Origin: Microbacterium oxydans | GTDB lineage: Bacteria; Actinomycetota; Actinomycetes; Actinomycetales; Microbacteriaceae | Assembly: GCF_026559675.1 (NCBI RefSeq) | Contig: NZ_CP092891.1 | Location: 3,348,001-3,412,000 of the forward strand | Direction: 5' to 3' | DNA: 64,000 nucleotides | In this document: piece after piece, positions 8,947 to 17,888 of the stretch | How the letters are laid out: every line of letters starts with the position of its first letter | Position numbering within the stretch: position 1 is the first letter of the stretch | Position numbers and translations under genes: made by a program | The notes under the pieces: model-generated | Database searches by the model: none | Seen by the model: only the letters and a program-made list of their open reading frames with translations | What the model was told of the DNA's origin: nothing

Positions 8947-10472
8947 CAGAACAGTCCCGCCGGCGCCGGAGCGGCCTCGAGCAGCCCGGGCTTCGCGACG
9001 ATCGACAGCTCGCCGACCTCGGCGGCCGTGAGCTCGGGCAGGCGCTGCACGAGGGCGAGGAACCGCTCGATCTCGGCGGGCTCGAGCACGGGCTCCGCCA
9101 GCAGACGGAACTTCGCGATGTAGTTCTCGCGGGCGAACGGACGGGCTCCGAGCGGGTGCGCGTCGGCCACGGCGATCTCGTCGACCACGGTCGAGCCGTC
9201 GGTCAGGCGGATCTCGACGCGACCGCCGAACGCCTTCTCGGCGGGGTCCTCCGAGTGGTAGCGGCGCGTCCACTCGGCATCCTCCGCCGTGGTGATCTTG
9301 TGCCACAGCGCGACGGTGTCGGCGCGGCCCGCACGCTCGGGCGTGTAGGAGTCGACGTGGTGCCAGCCGCCGTCCTGCAGCGCCACCGCGAAGATGTAGG
9401 GCACCGAGTGGTCCAGCGTCTCGCGCGACGCGGTCGGGTCGTACTTCTGCGGGTCGTTCGCGCCCGAGCCGATCACGTTGTGCGTGTGGTGGCTGGTGTG
9501 GATGACGATCTGATCGATGTTCGCGGGGTCGCGCAGCGCCGGGTTCTCGAGCCCCAGCTTGCGGGCGAGGTCGATGAGCGCCTGCGCCTGATACTCGGCC
9601 GAGTGCTCCTTCGTGTACGAGTCGAGGATCGCGCGCTTGGGCTCACCGGCGGCGGGGAGCGGCACGTCGTAGGCCGCGTCCTTGCCGTCGAGCATCCAGG
9701 CGATCACGCCGTCTTCGCCTTCGTAGATCGGGGCCGGGCTGGTCTGCCCGCGCATCGCCCGGTCGACCGCCTCGACGGCCATCTTGCCCGCGAACGCCGG
9801 AGCGTGCGCCTTCCAGGTCGAGATCTCGCCCTTGCGGCTCTGGCGCGTGGCGGTGGTCGTGTGCAGTCCCTGGCCGACGGCCTGGTAGATGGTCTCGACG
9901 TCGAGGCCGAGGAGGGTGCCGATGCCGGCGGCGGCCGACGGGCCGAGGTGGGCGACGTGGTCGATCTTGTGCTTGTGCAGGCAGATCGCGCGCACCAGGT
10001 CCATCTGGATCTCGTAGCCGGTGGCGATGCCGCGGACCAGCGCCCGACCGTCCTTGCCCGTGTGCTGCGCCACGGCGAGGATCGGCGGGATGTTGTCGCC
10101 CGGGTGCGAGTACTCGGCGGCGAGGAACGTGTCGTGGTAGTCGAGCTCGCGCACGGCCACGCCGTTCGCCCAGGCCGCCCACTCCGGGCTGGTGCGGTGG
10201 TCGAGCGCCGCACCGAAGAGGTTCGCGCCGACGCCGCCGGTCGAGACGGGGTGGCTGAACGCCTGCGCGCGGGCCGCGTTGATGGGACCGCGGGTGAGGG
10301 AGGCCGCAGCCACCGACGCGTTGTCGATGATGCGGTTGATGATCATGTCGACGACGTCCTGCTCGACCTCGACCCGGTCGGCGGCGACCTCGGCGATCTT
10401 CCAGGCGAGCTGGTCTTCCCGGGCGAGGTTCTCGTCGCTGCGGTGCACACGGACGTGGTGGGTGACGGTCAT
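8946..10472 (-). CDS. prpD: 2-methylcitrate dehydratase
   Basis: 508 residues of the MmgE/PrpD family. Typical segments are [11 protein letters not shown] near residue 105, [13 protein letters not shown], and the C-terminal catalytic-base region. It dehydrates 2-methylcitrate to 2-methyl-cis-aconitate. It is the first enzyme gene after the operon regulator (3-nt gap) and overlaps prpB by one base. Actinobacteria commonly use this iron-free PrpD rather than AcnD. Confidence 0.93.
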   Translation of the reverse strand: MTVTHHVRVHRSDENLAREDQLAWKIAEVAADRVEVEQDVVDMIINRIIDNASVAAASLTRGPINAARAQAFSHPVSTGGVGANLFGAALDHRTSPEWAAWANGVAVRELDYHDTFLAAEYSHPGDNIPPILAVAQHTGKDGRALVRGIATGYEIQMDLVRAICLHKHKIDHVAHLGPSAAAGIGTLLGLDVETIYQAVGQGLHTTTATRQSRKGEISTWKAHAPAFAGKMAVEAVDRAMRGQTSPAPIYEGEDGVIAWMLDGKDAAYDVPLPAAGEPKRAILDSYTKEHSAEYQAQALIDLARKLGLENPALRDPANIDQIVIHTSHHTHNVIGSGANDPQKYDPTASRETLDHSVPYIFAVALQDGGWHHVDSYTPERAGRADTVALWHKITTAEDAEWTRRYHSEDPAEKAFGGRVEIRLTDGSTVVDEIAVADAHPLGARPFARENYIAKFRLLAEPVLEPAEIERFLALVQRLPELTAAEVGELSIVAKPGLLEAAPAPAGLF

Positions 10473-10475
10473 TGC

Positions 10476-11141
10476 TTATCCTTCACTGTTGCTGTCGGGG
10501 AGGGAGTCGAGGATGCCGGCGAGCGCGTTGTGCAGATGCACGTGCGTGGCGTGGGCGGCGAGGTCGCCGTCGCGGGCGGCGAGCGCCTGAGCGATGGTGC
10601 GGTGCTCGCCGGCGGAGGCGGCGAGGCGGGCGGGCTTGTCGCGCGCCATCCGGCGCACCCGCACGAGGTGGGTCCGCACGGTGCGCAGTGCCGAGGCGAT
10701 GTAGTCGTTGGCGACCGCGGCGTCGAGCGCCGCGTCGAACCGGGCGATCAGCGCGTAGTACGCGTCGCGGCCTTCCGCCCCGTCGAGGTCGACCTGCGCG
10801 AACTCGTCCGCGAGCGCGCCGAAGAGTGCGGCGTCTCCCCGGGCAGCGGCGAGACGGGCCGAGCTCTCCTCGAGTGCGCGGCGGATCTCGAAGAGGGAGC
10901 GGATGTCGTCGGCGTCGAGGTCGGCGACCACGGTGACCCGCGGCGACTGCTGCACGACGAGCCCGTCGGCGATGAGGCGACGCAGCGCTTCGCGCATCGG
11001 CGTGCGGCTCACGCCCAGCCGCTCGGCCTGGTCGACCTCGCCGAGCACGAAGCCGGCCGGAAGGGCACCGGACTGGATGTCGTCGAGCAGGGCCGCATAC
11101 GCGCGATCGCTCGCGGAGGTGCGTTCGACGGCGAGGGTCAT
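10476..11141 (-). CDS. GntR/FadR-family regulator (FCD domain) of the prp operon
   Basis: 221 residues. An N-terminal winged helix contains ERLGVSRTPMREALRRL (about residues 40-56), followed by an all-helical FCD effector domain. ATG 11141 is preceded at the right distance by a -10-like TACACT, so the transcript is probably leaderless. It is the promoter-proximal gene of the prp operon and two ATGTATAC motifs lie just upstream, so it is probably autoregulatory. In other actinobacteria the prp locus is controlled by different families (such as PrpR), so the ligand (methylcitrate or propionyl-CoA) is a guess. Confidence 0.88.
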   Translation of the reverse strand: MTLAVERTSASDRAYAALLDDIQSGALPAGFVLGEVDQAERLGVSRTPMREALRRLIADGLVVQQSPRVTVVADLDADDIRSLFEIRRALEESSARLAAARGDAALFGALADEFAQVDLDGAEGRDAYYALIARFDAALDAAVANDYIASALRTVRTHLVRVRRMARDKPARLAASAGEHRTIAQALAARDGDLAAHATHVHLHNALAGILDSLPDSNSEG

Positions 11142-11147
11142 GCCCTC

Positions 11148-11210
11148 AGTGTATACATAAACCGGCGCTGTCGGGCCGGAGTTCTTCCTGAGGCCGCTTC
11201 CCGTATACAT
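11148..11210 (-). promoter_or_regulatory. prp promoter region with two ATGTATAC operator candidates
   Basis: On the minus strand the -10 TACACT (11148-11153) ends 6 nt before the ATG at 11141. ATGTATAC (minus strand) occurs at 11151-11158, overlapping this -10, and again at 11203-11210. The two are 52 bp apart, about five helical turns. Each contains the GTATAC palindrome typical of FadR/GntR operators. Confidence 0.6.
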
Positions 11211-11262
11211 TCACCGCGCCGCCGTCGGCAACACAGAAGGTCGCGATCGACGGACGACGAGT

Positions 11263-12069
11263 TCAGACGCCCGACTCGCGAAGGACGTCCGGCACCCACG
11301 TACCCAGGAGAACGGCGATGATCACGCCGCCGGCCGGTGCCCGGTCGTCGACCGGCGCCCCTTCCGGGATCGCCCCGCGCATCCCGACGATGCTCTCCTG
11401 CTCCGGCACGCTCAACCGGGCCGTGAGGTCGGCCTGCATCCGCTCGCCGATCGCGGTCACCTCGGGGCGCATCCGGGCGAACGCGACGTTGATCGCGGTA
11501 TCGATCTCCTCGGTCCCTTCCGGATCGCGCCCACGGGCCAGGAAGTAGGTGAGGAACGCGCCCGCGCCGATCACGGCGGCTGCGCCGACCACGGGAGCCG
11601 TCGTCAGCCCCCGCGAGATCTGGAACGCGGCAGCCAGGACGAGCCCGATCGTGACGACCATCAGCGGTCGGGATGCGCCGGCACTCATCGGGCGGAATCG
11701 GCTCGACAGGATGACGGCAAGGACGCCGATCGCCGCGATCGCCGCGAGAACGGCCACGACGATCGCCGTGCTCGCAGGGTCGAATCGGATTCCGCTGGCG
11801 AGCACGGCCGCGACGCCCGCGCACATCGCCGCAGCGAGCAACGTGAGCGATGCCCACCCCAGGTGCGGGTTGCGCGCACCGTACTCGGCGCGCAGCGTCG
11901 CCCAGCAGTCCCGTCGCGCCTTGTCCGCCGCTTCTCGGGCCGCGTGCCACGCCTCGAGAGCGAGGTCTTTGTGCCCGACCCGTTCGAACGCCCCCAGCTC
12001 CGCCGTCGCGGCATCGAGGAGGACGCGCTGACTCGGGACCGTCGACGTCTGATCAGCCGGCACCATCAT
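11263..12069 (-). CDS. Hypothetical membrane protein
   Basis: 268 residues. The N-terminal ~70 residues are hydrophilic and helical (charged, Ala-rich). They are followed by four hydrophobic segments in pairs, a soluble stretch of ~70 residues and a C-terminal hydrophobic segment. I recognise no family. The start is uncertain: GAGGAG is immediately followed by ATGATGGTG, so the two ATGs (12069, 12066) sit too close to the Shine-Dalgarno and GTG at 12063 has the best spacing. It lies downstream of the EamA exporter on the same strand. Confidence 0.75.
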   Translation of the reverse strand: MMVPADQTSTVPSQRVLLDAATAELGAFERVGHKDLALEAWHAAREAADKARRDCWATLRAEYGARNPHLGWASLTLLAAAMCAGVAAVLASGIRFDPASTAIVVAVLAAIAAIGVLAVILSSRFRPMSAGASRPLMVVTIGLVLAAAFQISRGLTTAPVVGAAAVIGAGAFLTYFLARGRDPEGTEEIDTAINVAFARMRPEVTAIGERMQADLTARLSVPEQESIVGMRGAIPEGAPVDDRAPAGGVIIAVLLGTWVPDVLRESGV

Positions 12070-12120
12070 CTCCTCTGCGACGTCGAGCAGCCGAACCCAG
12101 CCTAGGCGCTGTCCTCGCCG

Positions 12121-12183
12121 GCCGACTCGGGATCGCCCGCCGGCTCAGGATCGCCTGCCGGCTCAGGATGGCCCGCCGACTCA
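12121..12183. repeat. 18-bp tandem repeat, about 3.5 copies
   Basis: Units GCCGACTCGGGATCGCCC (12121), GCCGGCTCAGGATCGCCT (12139), GCCGGCTCAGGATGGCCC (12157) and GCCGACTCA (12175). The array runs across the stop codon of the EamA gene. In the alternative minus frame it reads as PEPAGD-type hexapeptides. Confidence 0.85.
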
Positions 12184-13191
12184 GGCCGGAGGAGACTCCC
12201 CCTCGACGACCGACAGCGGCGCCTCGGGCATGGGCTCGACGAAGTCCGCCGTTGGGGCGGGCTCACCGAGCTTGACCACGACGACACCCGCGAGCACGAG
12301 CACGCCGCCGAGGGCCTGCAGCAGGTCGGGGAGCTGTCCGAGCAGCAGCCAGCCGAACAACAGGGCGGCGACCACCTCGGCGAGCGCGACGAACGAGGCG
12401 AGCCGCGAACCCAGCATCCGGGTCGACGCGATGCCGAGCAGATACGCGAGGGCGGTCGCGACGACACCCATCGCCAGCACCGGGACGAACCACGGCACAC
12501 TGCCGAACCGGTACGCGATGTCCTCCGTCGTCCACGAGATCGGCAGCACGCCGATCGCTCCCGCGACCGTCAGCCCCAGGGCGCCGAGCAGCAGTCCGCT
12601 CCCGGCGAGGGCGATGGGCGGCAGGCCGGTGTCGGCCTTGGCCGAGAGCACGAAGTACGTCGCCGCGCCCACCATGGCCCCGAGCGCCCACAGGATGCCG
12701 GCCACGTTCACGTCGGCGCCGGTGAGGATGTCGAGCATGAGCACCAGACCGACGAACGCGATGGCCGCGCCGACGATGCTCCGACGGGTCGGACGCTCCC
12801 CCCGCCGCAGCCAGAGCCACAGCAGCACCGCGACCGGAGCGGTGTACTCGATGAGGAGCGCGAGGCCGACGTCCATGACCGCGACGGCCTGGAAGTAGAA
12901 GAGCTGGGTCGCGGTGACCGCGAGCAGTCCGTAGGCGAGGATCATGCCCGCGTTGCGCCGCAGCAGCCCCCACCGCCCACGCAGGGACAGGATCGTCGGG
13001 ATCAGGAGCACGAGCGCCGCGACCCAGATGCGCGCCGTGACCGCGGCGCCCGGCGTCCATCCGGCGTCGATGAGTCCGCGCGCCCATCCGCCCGACATGC
13101 CGAAGGCGAAGGCCGCGGCGATCGCGAGCGGCAGCCCGAGGCGCACGTCCCGTGCGGACCTCAGCCCTGCGTCATTGCTCACCGTGCTCAT
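12181..13191 (-). CDS. EamA/DMT-family exporter
   Basis: 336 residues with ten membrane segments in two five-helix EamA repeats, as in RhtA-type metabolite exporters. Characteristic segments are LIEYTAPVAVLLW after TM4 and ALAYLLGIASTRMLGSRLASFVALAEVVAALLFGW split over the second repeat. It ends in a ~25-residue cytoplasmic tail rich in Pro and Glu. The substrate is unknown; an amino acid or related metabolite is likely. It is divergent from the CGNR regulator with only 39 bp between starts. The 18-bp repeat array crosses its stop codon. Confidence 0.85.
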   Translation of the reverse strand: MSTVSNDAGLRSARDVRLGLPLAIAAAFAFGMSGGWARGLIDAGWTPGAAVTARIWVAALVLLIPTILSLRGRWGLLRRNAGMILAYGLLAVTATQLFYFQAVAVMDVGLALLIEYTAPVAVLLWLWLRRGERPTRRSIVGAAIAFVGLVLMLDILTGADVNVAGILWALGAMVGAATYFVLSAKADTGLPPIALAGSGLLLGALGLTVAGAIGVLPISWTTEDIAYRFGSVPWFVPVLAMGVVATALAYLLGIASTRMLGSRLASFVALAEVVAALLFGWLLLGQLPDLLQALGGVLVLAGVVVVKLGEPAPTADFVEPMPEAPLSVVEGESPPA

Positions 13192-13218
13192 GATCGATGA
13201 CGCTACTCGCGCGAGTTG

Positions 13219-13224
13219 TAAGAT
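13219..13224 (+). promoter_or_regulatory. -10 element TAAGAT of a leaderless promoter
   Basis: The hexamer ends 6 nt before the ATG at 13231, so transcription should start at or near the A of the start codon. No clear -35 is seen. Confidence 0.6.
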
Positions 13225-13230
13225 GTCAAC

Positions 13231-13767
13231 ATGATCTTCACCGATGACACCGAGGATGCACTGCGGGCCGCCGTCTGGCTCGTGAACTCCGCGGAGGATC
13301 CGGACACACTCAACGACGTGGACGACGAGGCCGCGTTCCTCCGCGACTTCCCCTACACCGGAAGGCTCGATCGCGACCAGGCCGAGGTGGCATCCCTGCG
13401 CGCGCTGCGTCCGCGCCTGCGTTCGATGCTGCTCGCTTCCCGCGACGAGATGGCCGCGCACGTCAACGAGGCTCTCGCGGAGGTCCGGCTCACCCCGCGC
13501 CTGCTCCGACACGACGGCGCCGACTGGCACCTGCACACCGTGACCGACGACCATCCCCTCGACGAACGCGTGCTCCTCGAGACCGCCATGGCCCTGATCG
13601 ACGTCATCCGCGCCGACGAGGGGTCGCGCCTCTCGGTCTGCGAGGACGACACCTGCCTGGCCATCGCCCTCGACCTCTCCCGCAACCGCTCGAAGAGGTA
13701 CTGCTCCACGACGTGCGCGAACCGCAACGCGGTCGCCGCGTATCGCGCGCGCCGCGCCGCCGGCTGA
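13231..13767 (+). CDS. CGNR zinc-finger (ABATE domain) putative regulator
   Basis: 178 residues. An N-terminal ABATE-like helical domain is followed by a C-terminal zinc-binding CGNR-type motif: C-x4-C, then RSKRYCSTTCANRNAVAAYRAR split around the two cysteines. This family is found mostly in actinobacteria as presumed stress or transcription regulators. It is divergent from the EamA exporter, 39 bp apart, which suggests it controls that transporter. Target and ligand are unknown. It converges with the fuconate dehydratase gene. Confidence 0.88.
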   Translation: MIFTDDTEDALRAAVWLVNSAEDPDTLNDVDDEAAFLRDFPYTGRLDRDQAEVASLRALRPRLRSMLLASRDEMAAHVNEALAEVRLTPRLLRHDGADWHLHTVTDDHPLDERVLLETAMALIDVIRADEGSRLSVCEDDTCLAIALDLSRNRSKRYCSTTCANRNAVAAYRARRAAG

Positions 13768-13794
13768 CCGGAGCCCGCCCGAGGACGGCCGCGA

Positions 13795-15090
13795 TCACGC
13801 CCCGGCGTGCGTGCCCGTCCAGGTGTACTCGGCGATGCTGTCCGCCTTCATCTCCATGCCCGATCCGGGCGCGGTCGGCGCCATGTAGGACCCGCCCTGG
13901 ATGTCGGTCGGGACGACGAAGTGCTCGTGCAGGTGGTCGACGAACTCGATCATGCGGCCCTCGCGGGTGCCGGTGACCGCGACGAAGTCGAACATCGACA
14001 GATGCTGCACCGCCTCGCACAGCCCGACACCGCCCGCGTGCGGGCACACCGGCACGCCGAACCTGGCGGCGAGCAGCAGGTTCGCGATGTTCTCGTTGAC
14101 GCCCGCCACCCGCGTCGCATCGATCTGCATGACCGAGATGGCGTCCGCCTGCAGCAGCTGCTTGAAGATCACGCGGTTCTGCGCGTGCTCGCCGGTCGCG
14201 ACGCGGATGGGCGCGACGCCGCGGGCGATCTCGGCGTGACCGAGGACGTCGTCGGGGCTGGTGGGCTCCTCGACCCACGCGGGGTGGAACTCGGCGAGGG
14301 CGTTCACCCACTCGATCGCCTCCGCCACCTCCCAGCGCTGGTTCGCGTCGATCGCGATCGGGAAGTCGGGCCCGCACACCTCGCGCGCCTTGCGGAACCG
14401 ACGGATGTCGTCGTCGAGGTCGGCGCCCACCTTGAGCTTGATCTGAGTGAAGCCGTCGGCCATGGCCTCGCGGGCGAGGCGCTCGAGCTTCTCGTCGGAG
14501 TACCCGAGCCACCCGGGACTCGTGGTGTACCCCGGGTACCCCGTCGCGAGCAGCTGCTGCTCCCGCTCGGTGCGGCCCGGCTCCGCGGCGCGCAGGATGT
14601 CGAGGGCGTCCTCACGGGTGAGGGCGTTGGTGAGGTAGCGGAAGTCGACGAGGTCGACGATCTCCTCCGGCGTCATGCGGGCGAGCAGCTGCCAGAGCGG
14701 GAGGCCGGCGCGCTTGGCCTTGAGGTCCCACAGCCCGTTGATCACGGCGCCGATCGCCATGTGCATGACGCCCTTCTCCGGGCCGAGCCACCGCAGCTGC
14801 GAGTCGCCGATGAGGTCGCGGAACGTGCCGCCCATGTCGTCGAGCAGGGGTTCGACCTCCCGTCCGACGAGGTGTCCGGCGAGAGCGTCGATCGCCGCGA
14901 CCTGCACGTCGTTCCCCCGCCCGATCGTGAAGACGAACGCGTGCCCCTCGATGCCGTCCCCGGCATCCGTGCGCACCACGACGTAGGCCGCGGAGTAGTC
15001 CGGATCGGGGTTCATCGCGTCCGATCCGTCCAGGCTCAGAGACGTGGGGAAGCGGATGTCGGCGGTGTCGAGGGCGACGATGCGGCTCAC
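13795..15090 (-). CDS. fucD: L-fuconate dehydratase (enolase superfamily)
   Basis: 431 residues of the mandelate-racemase/enolase superfamily. Visible residues include the catalytic Lys pair in IKLKVG, metal ligands in IAIDANQRW and [10 protein letters not shown], the ATGEH segment and a catalytic His in PHAGGVG. The order and wording match L-fuconate dehydratases closely. It converts L-fuconate to 2-keto-3-deoxy-L-fuconate. GTG 15090 is chosen because GAGAGGA precedes it; the longer in-frame start at 15150 would run through the promoter. It is divergent from the hydrolase/dehydrogenase pair of the same pathway. Confidence 0.9.
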   Translation of the reverse strand: MSRIVALDTADIRFPTSLSLDGSDAMNPDPDYSAAYVVVRTDAGDGIEGHAFVFTIGRGNDVQVAAIDALAGHLVGREVEPLLDDMGGTFRDLIGDSQLRWLGPEKGVMHMAIGAVINGLWDLKAKRAGLPLWQLLARMTPEEIVDLVDFRYLTNALTREDALDILRAAEPGRTEREQQLLATGYPGYTTSPGWLGYSDEKLERLAREAMADGFTQIKLKVGADLDDDIRRFRKAREVCGPDFPIAIDANQRWEVAEAIEWVNALAEFHPAWVEEPTSPDDVLGHAEIARGVAPIRVATGEHAQNRVIFKQLLQADAISVMQIDATRVAGVNENIANLLLAARFGVPVCPHAGGVGLCEAVQHLSMFDFVAVTGTREGRMIEFVDHLHEHFVVPTDIQGGSYMAPTAPGSGMEMKADSIAEYTWTGTHAGA

Positions 15091-15134
15091 GGGTGGGGGT
15101 CCTCTCGGAGCACGGGTCTTGTCCGTGCGGATGC

Positions 15135-15169
15135 TTTGGAGTGTAAACATCCGATGTCTATACTGTCAA
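15135..15169. promoter_or_regulatory. Face-to-face divergent promoters sharing one operator (ACATCCGATGT)
   Basis: On the minus strand, TTGACA (15164-15169), 18-nt spacer and TACACT (15140-15145) drive fucD. On the plus strand, TTTGGA (15135-15140), 18-nt spacer and TATACT (15159-15164) drive the hydrolase gene. The palindrome ACATC-C-GATGT (15147-15157) lies in the spacer of both. ATCCGATGTCT recurs inverted at 17859-17869. Confidence 0.75.
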
Positions 15170-15215
15170 CGAGATGGGCCGCATCGCAGCGGCCACCCGA
15201 CCGGTCAGGAGAAAC

Positions 15216-16076
15216 ATGAAGTTCGCGCGGCTCGGCACCCCCGGGACAGAGATCCCCGTCCTCGTGGAGGGTGACCGCTACCTCGACCTCCGCCCTGTGA
15301 CATCCGATGTGAACGGCGACTTCCTCGAGAGCGACTTCGTCGCCCGGGTCACCGCCGCCCGGGACGCCGGTGAGCTGCCCGAGATCGCGGACGCCGCGAC
15401 GATGCGCATCGGCGCCCCCATCGCCCGCCCGAGCGCGGTGATCTGCATCGGCATGAACTACGCGGCCCACGCGGCCGAGTCGGGGTCGGAACCGCCCACC
15501 ATCCCCATCCTCTTCCTGAAGACGCCGAACACGGTGGTCGGACCGAACGATGCGGTGACCATCCCCCGCGGCAGCGAGAAGACCGACTGGGAGGTCGAGC
15601 TCGGCATCGTGATCGGCGCGCGCGCCTCGTCCCTCGACTCCCCGGCCGAATCGCTCGCGCACGTCGCGGGCTTCGTCGCCGCGAACGACGTCTCGGAGCG
15701 TGCGTTCCAGCTCGAGGTGTCCGGCGGCCAGTGGTCCAAGGGCAAGATCGCCCCCGGCTTCAACCCGACCGGCCCGTGGCTGGTCACCCCCGACGAGGTC
15801 GAGCATCAGGCTCTGGGGCTGCGGAGCTTCGTGAACGGCGAGCCGCGCCAGGACTCGAACACCAGCGACATGATCTTCACGGTCGAGCACATCGTGCACC
15901 ACCTGTCGCAGTACGTGACCCTCGAGCCCGGCGACCTGATCCTCACCGGCACCCCGCAGGGCGTCGCCCTGTCGGGCAAGTACCCCTACCTCGCCGCGGG
16001 CGACGTGGTGGAGATCGAGATCGACGGCCTCGGCCGGCAGCGGCAGGAGTTCGTGGCATGGGAGGCCCGGAAGTGA
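15216..16076 (+). CDS. 2,4-diketo-3-deoxy-L-fuconate hydrolase-type protein (fumarylacetoacetate hydrolase family)
   Basis: 286 residues of the FAH family. GMNYAAHAAE, the metal-binding stretch DWEVELGIVIG, GFVAANDVSER and the C-terminal TGTPQGV are all present. Together with fucD and a dehydrogenase this fits the hydrolase that splits 2,4-diketo-3-deoxy-L-fuconate into pyruvate and L-lactate; that substrate is inferred from context. ATG 15216 follows CAGGAGAAAC. The next gene begins inside its stop (GTGA). Confidence 0.85.
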   Translation: MKFARLGTPGTEIPVLVEGDRYLDLRPVTSDVNGDFLESDFVARVTAARDAGELPEIADAATMRIGAPIARPSAVICIGMNYAAHAAESGSEPPTIPILFLKTPNTVVGPNDAVTIPRGSEKTDWEVELGIVIGARASSLDSPAESLAHVAGFVAANDVSERAFQLEVSGGQWSKGKIAPGFNPTGPWLVTPDEVEHQALGLRSFVNGEPRQDSNTSDMIFTVEHIVHHLSQYVTLEPGDLILTGTPQGVALSGKYPYLAAGDVVEIEIDGLGRQRQEFVAWEARK

Positions 16077-16822
16077 GCGCATTGAACGGCCTCGTGGCGA
16101 TCGTCACCGGCGGAGCATCCGGGATCGGCGCCGCGATCGCGCGACGACTGCACGCGGATGGCGCGACCATCGCGGTGCTGGACCGCGACACCACGGCAGC
16201 GGACCCCGCCTTCGCCGCGTTCACGGCCGACGTGTCCGACCGGGCGAGCGTCGACGCGGCGGTCGCCGCCGTGGCCGAGCGGTTCGGGCGCATCGACATC
16301 CTCGTGAACAACGCCGGCATCGGCGCCCAGGGCGACATCGCCGCGAACGACGACGACGAGTGGGCACGCGTCCTGTCGATCAACGTGACCGGCATCGCGC
16401 GCGTCACGACGGCAGCCCTGCCCTGGCTGCGGCAGTCGCCCGCCGCGGCGGTCTGCAACACCGCATCCATCGCCTCGACCACCGGGCTGCCGCAGCGGGC
16501 GCTCTACAGCGCGTCGAAGGGCGCAGTCTCGGCGCTCACCCGCGCGATGGCCGCGGACCACCTGCGCGAGGGCATCCGGGTGAACGCGGTCAACCCCGGC
16601 ACCGCCGACACCCCCTGGGTCGGGCGACTGCTGGACTCCGCGACCGACCCCGCCGCCGAGCGTGCCGCGCTCGAGGCCCGGCAGCCGCACGGGCGCCTGG
16701 TCGACCCGGCCGAGGTGGCCGCGGCGGTCGCGTACCTGGTGGGCCCGGATGCGGGTTCGACCACCGGCACGTCCATCGAGGTCGACGGCGGCATGGCGCG
16801 ACTGCGCCTCCGCGCCGAGTAG
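16073..16822 (+). CDS. SDR dehydrogenase, probable 2-keto-3-deoxy-L-fuconate dehydrogenase
   Basis: 249 residues of the classical short-chain dehydrogenases. The cofactor motif TGGASGIG, NNAG, catalytic YSASK and the PGTADTPW segment after it are present. LDRD at the end of beta-2 (Asp) suggests NAD rather than NADP. The GTG start overlaps the previous stop by 4 nt, with GGAGG 8 nt upstream. Pathway context makes it the oxidation of 2-keto-3-deoxy-L-fuconate to the 2,4-diketo acid. An L-fucose dehydrogenase role is less likely but possible. Confidence 0.85.
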   Translation: MSALNGLVAIVTGGASGIGAAIARRLHADGATIAVLDRDTTAADPAFAAFTADVSDRASVDAAVAAVAERFGRIDILVNNAGIGAQGDIAANDDDEWARVLSINVTGIARVTTAALPWLRQSPAAAVCNTASIASTTGLPQRALYSASKGAVSALTRAMAADHLREGIRVNAVNPGTADTPWVGRLLDSATDPAAERAALEARQPHGRLVDPAEVAAAVAYLVGPDAGSTTGTSIEVDGGMARLRLRAE

Positions 16823-16840
16823 AACCGCTCCCTCCGTCAG

Positions 16841-16888
16841 CTCCGCGGCACCCGTGTCCGGTCGCGGTCAGCCGCGGGTGCCGCGGAG
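16841..16888. terminator. Hairpin between convergent genes, one arm inside a coding region
   Basis: CTCCGCGGCACCCG (16841-16854) pairs perfectly with CGGGTGCCGCGGAG (16875-16888). The second arm is within the last codons of the amidohydrolase gene. A bidirectional terminator is likely. Confidence 0.55.
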
Positions 16889-17842
16889 CCAGGCGCGGAG
16901 GCCGGTGCGCGGCGCCTCGGGCGGAGCGCTGTCGCGCGGGCCGTCGGTGCGATACACCCGCTCGGCGTTGGCCCACAGGATGGCGTCGAGGTCGTGCCCT
17001 CGCGACTGCGCCCAGGAGATGACGGTGTCCGCCCAGCGCGTGCGCCCCGTGGGCTGATAGGTGGCGGAGCCGTCCTCCGGCGCATGCGGGTCGTCCTCCT
17101 CGGCGGGCCCGATCACCGACACCGGCCAGTCGCTCCCCCACAGCAGTCGCTCCGGCCCGAACGCATCGGCGGCGACATCGAGGAACGGCTCCAGCTGCGC
17201 AGCGTTCCAGTCGCCGCCCGCCTCGCCCGGCAGACCGGAGAGCTTGCACGAGGCGTTCGGATGCCGTGCCAGCTCGGCGAGGTCGCGCACCCACTCCGCC
17301 GTCGGGGCGAGCGGGGCGGATGCCGTGCCGACCGCGGGCTTGCCCAGATGGTCGAGCACGATCCGCAGCTCCGGGATCGCGCCGGCGAGACGGGCGACCT
17401 CCGGCAGCTGCGCGGCGCGGACGCAGGCGTCGAACGCGAGGTCGCGCGCCGCGACCTCGCGCGCACCGGTCACGAACGCCGCCGAGACCGCCAGCCCGTC
17501 CACCTCGCCCTGCAGATTATGCCGGACGCCGACGACGAGAGGCTCGGCAGCGAGCCCTTCGAGGTGGGCGACGGTGTCGGTCCCCCGGTCGAGGCGGATG
17601 CCCGCGACGATGCCGACGAGGCCGAGGGCCGGTGCGAGTCCGGCGACCCAGCGCACCTCGTCGAGGAAGTCGTCCTCGACGGTCTCGGCCTGCACGAAGA
17701 CGCACTTCTCCGGCTCGGCCTGCACGACACGGGCGAGCTCGAGCTCGAGGTCGGCGAACCGGTACGCCATCGGGCCCTCGAGCCAGGTGTAGGTCAGCAC
17801 CTCGGGGTCCCAGAGGTGCAGATGGGAATCGAGAACTCGCAT
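16868..17842 (-). CDS. Amidohydrolase family lactonase, probable L-fuconolactonase
   Basis: 324 residues of the amidohydrolase-2 family. The N-terminal DSHLHLWDP supplies the HxH metal ligands. VLDHLGKP, the CKLSGL strand and LLWGSDWPV near the C-terminus follow in family order. These TIM-barrel enzymes include L-fucono- and L-rhamnono-lactonases. Beside a fuconate dehydratase, hydrolysis of L-fuconolactone is the best inference. ATG 17842 begins the conserved block and is preceded by a G-rich stretch. It is divergent from the FadR-type regulator with 46 bp between them. Confidence 0.85.
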   Translation of the reverse strand: MRVLDSHLHLWDPEVLTYTWLEGPMAYRFADLELELARVVQAEPEKCVFVQAETVEDDFLDEVRWVAGLAPALGLVGIVAGIRLDRGTDTVAHLEGLAAEPLVVGVRHNLQGEVDGLAVSAAFVTGAREVAARDLAFDACVRAAQLPEVARLAGAIPELRIVLDHLGKPAVGTASAPLAPTAEWVRDLAELARHPNASCKLSGLPGEAGGDWNAAQLEPFLDVAADAFGPERLLWGSDWPVSVIGPAEEDDPHAPEDGSATYQPTGRTRWADTVISWAQSRGHDLDAILWANAERVYRTDGPRDSAPPEAPRTGLRAWLRGTRG

Positions 17843-17858
17843 GCCCCCATCCTGCCGC

Positions 17859-17871
17859 AGACATCGGATCA
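17859..17871. promoter_or_regulatory. Second copy of the fuconate operator (AGACATCGGAT)
   Basis: AGACATCGGAT (17859-17869) is the exact reverse complement of 15149-15159 in the fucD divergon. It lies in the 46-bp space between the lactonase and the regulator gene, marking a common regulon. Confidence 0.65.
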
Positions 17872-17876
17872 ATCGC

Positions 17877-17882
17877 TAGGAT
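17877..17882 (+). promoter_or_regulatory. -10 element TAGGAT of a leaderless promoter
   Basis: Ends 6 nt before the ATG at 17889 of the FadR-type regulator and lies directly beside the operator copy at 17859-17871, which would allow autoregulation. Confidence 0.6.
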
Positions 17883-17888
17883 GACGCC

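Noticed and set aside
9156..11321. 721-codon plus-strand open frame opposite prpD and its regulator
   Set aside because: Val/Arg/Asp-rich shadow frame with no recognisable domain. The minus-strand genes have family motifs.
13795..15090. Annotation as mandelate racemase or generic muconate cycloisomerase
   Set aside because: The residue pattern and the neighbouring FAH hydrolase, SDR and lactonase fit L-fuconate dehydratase better.
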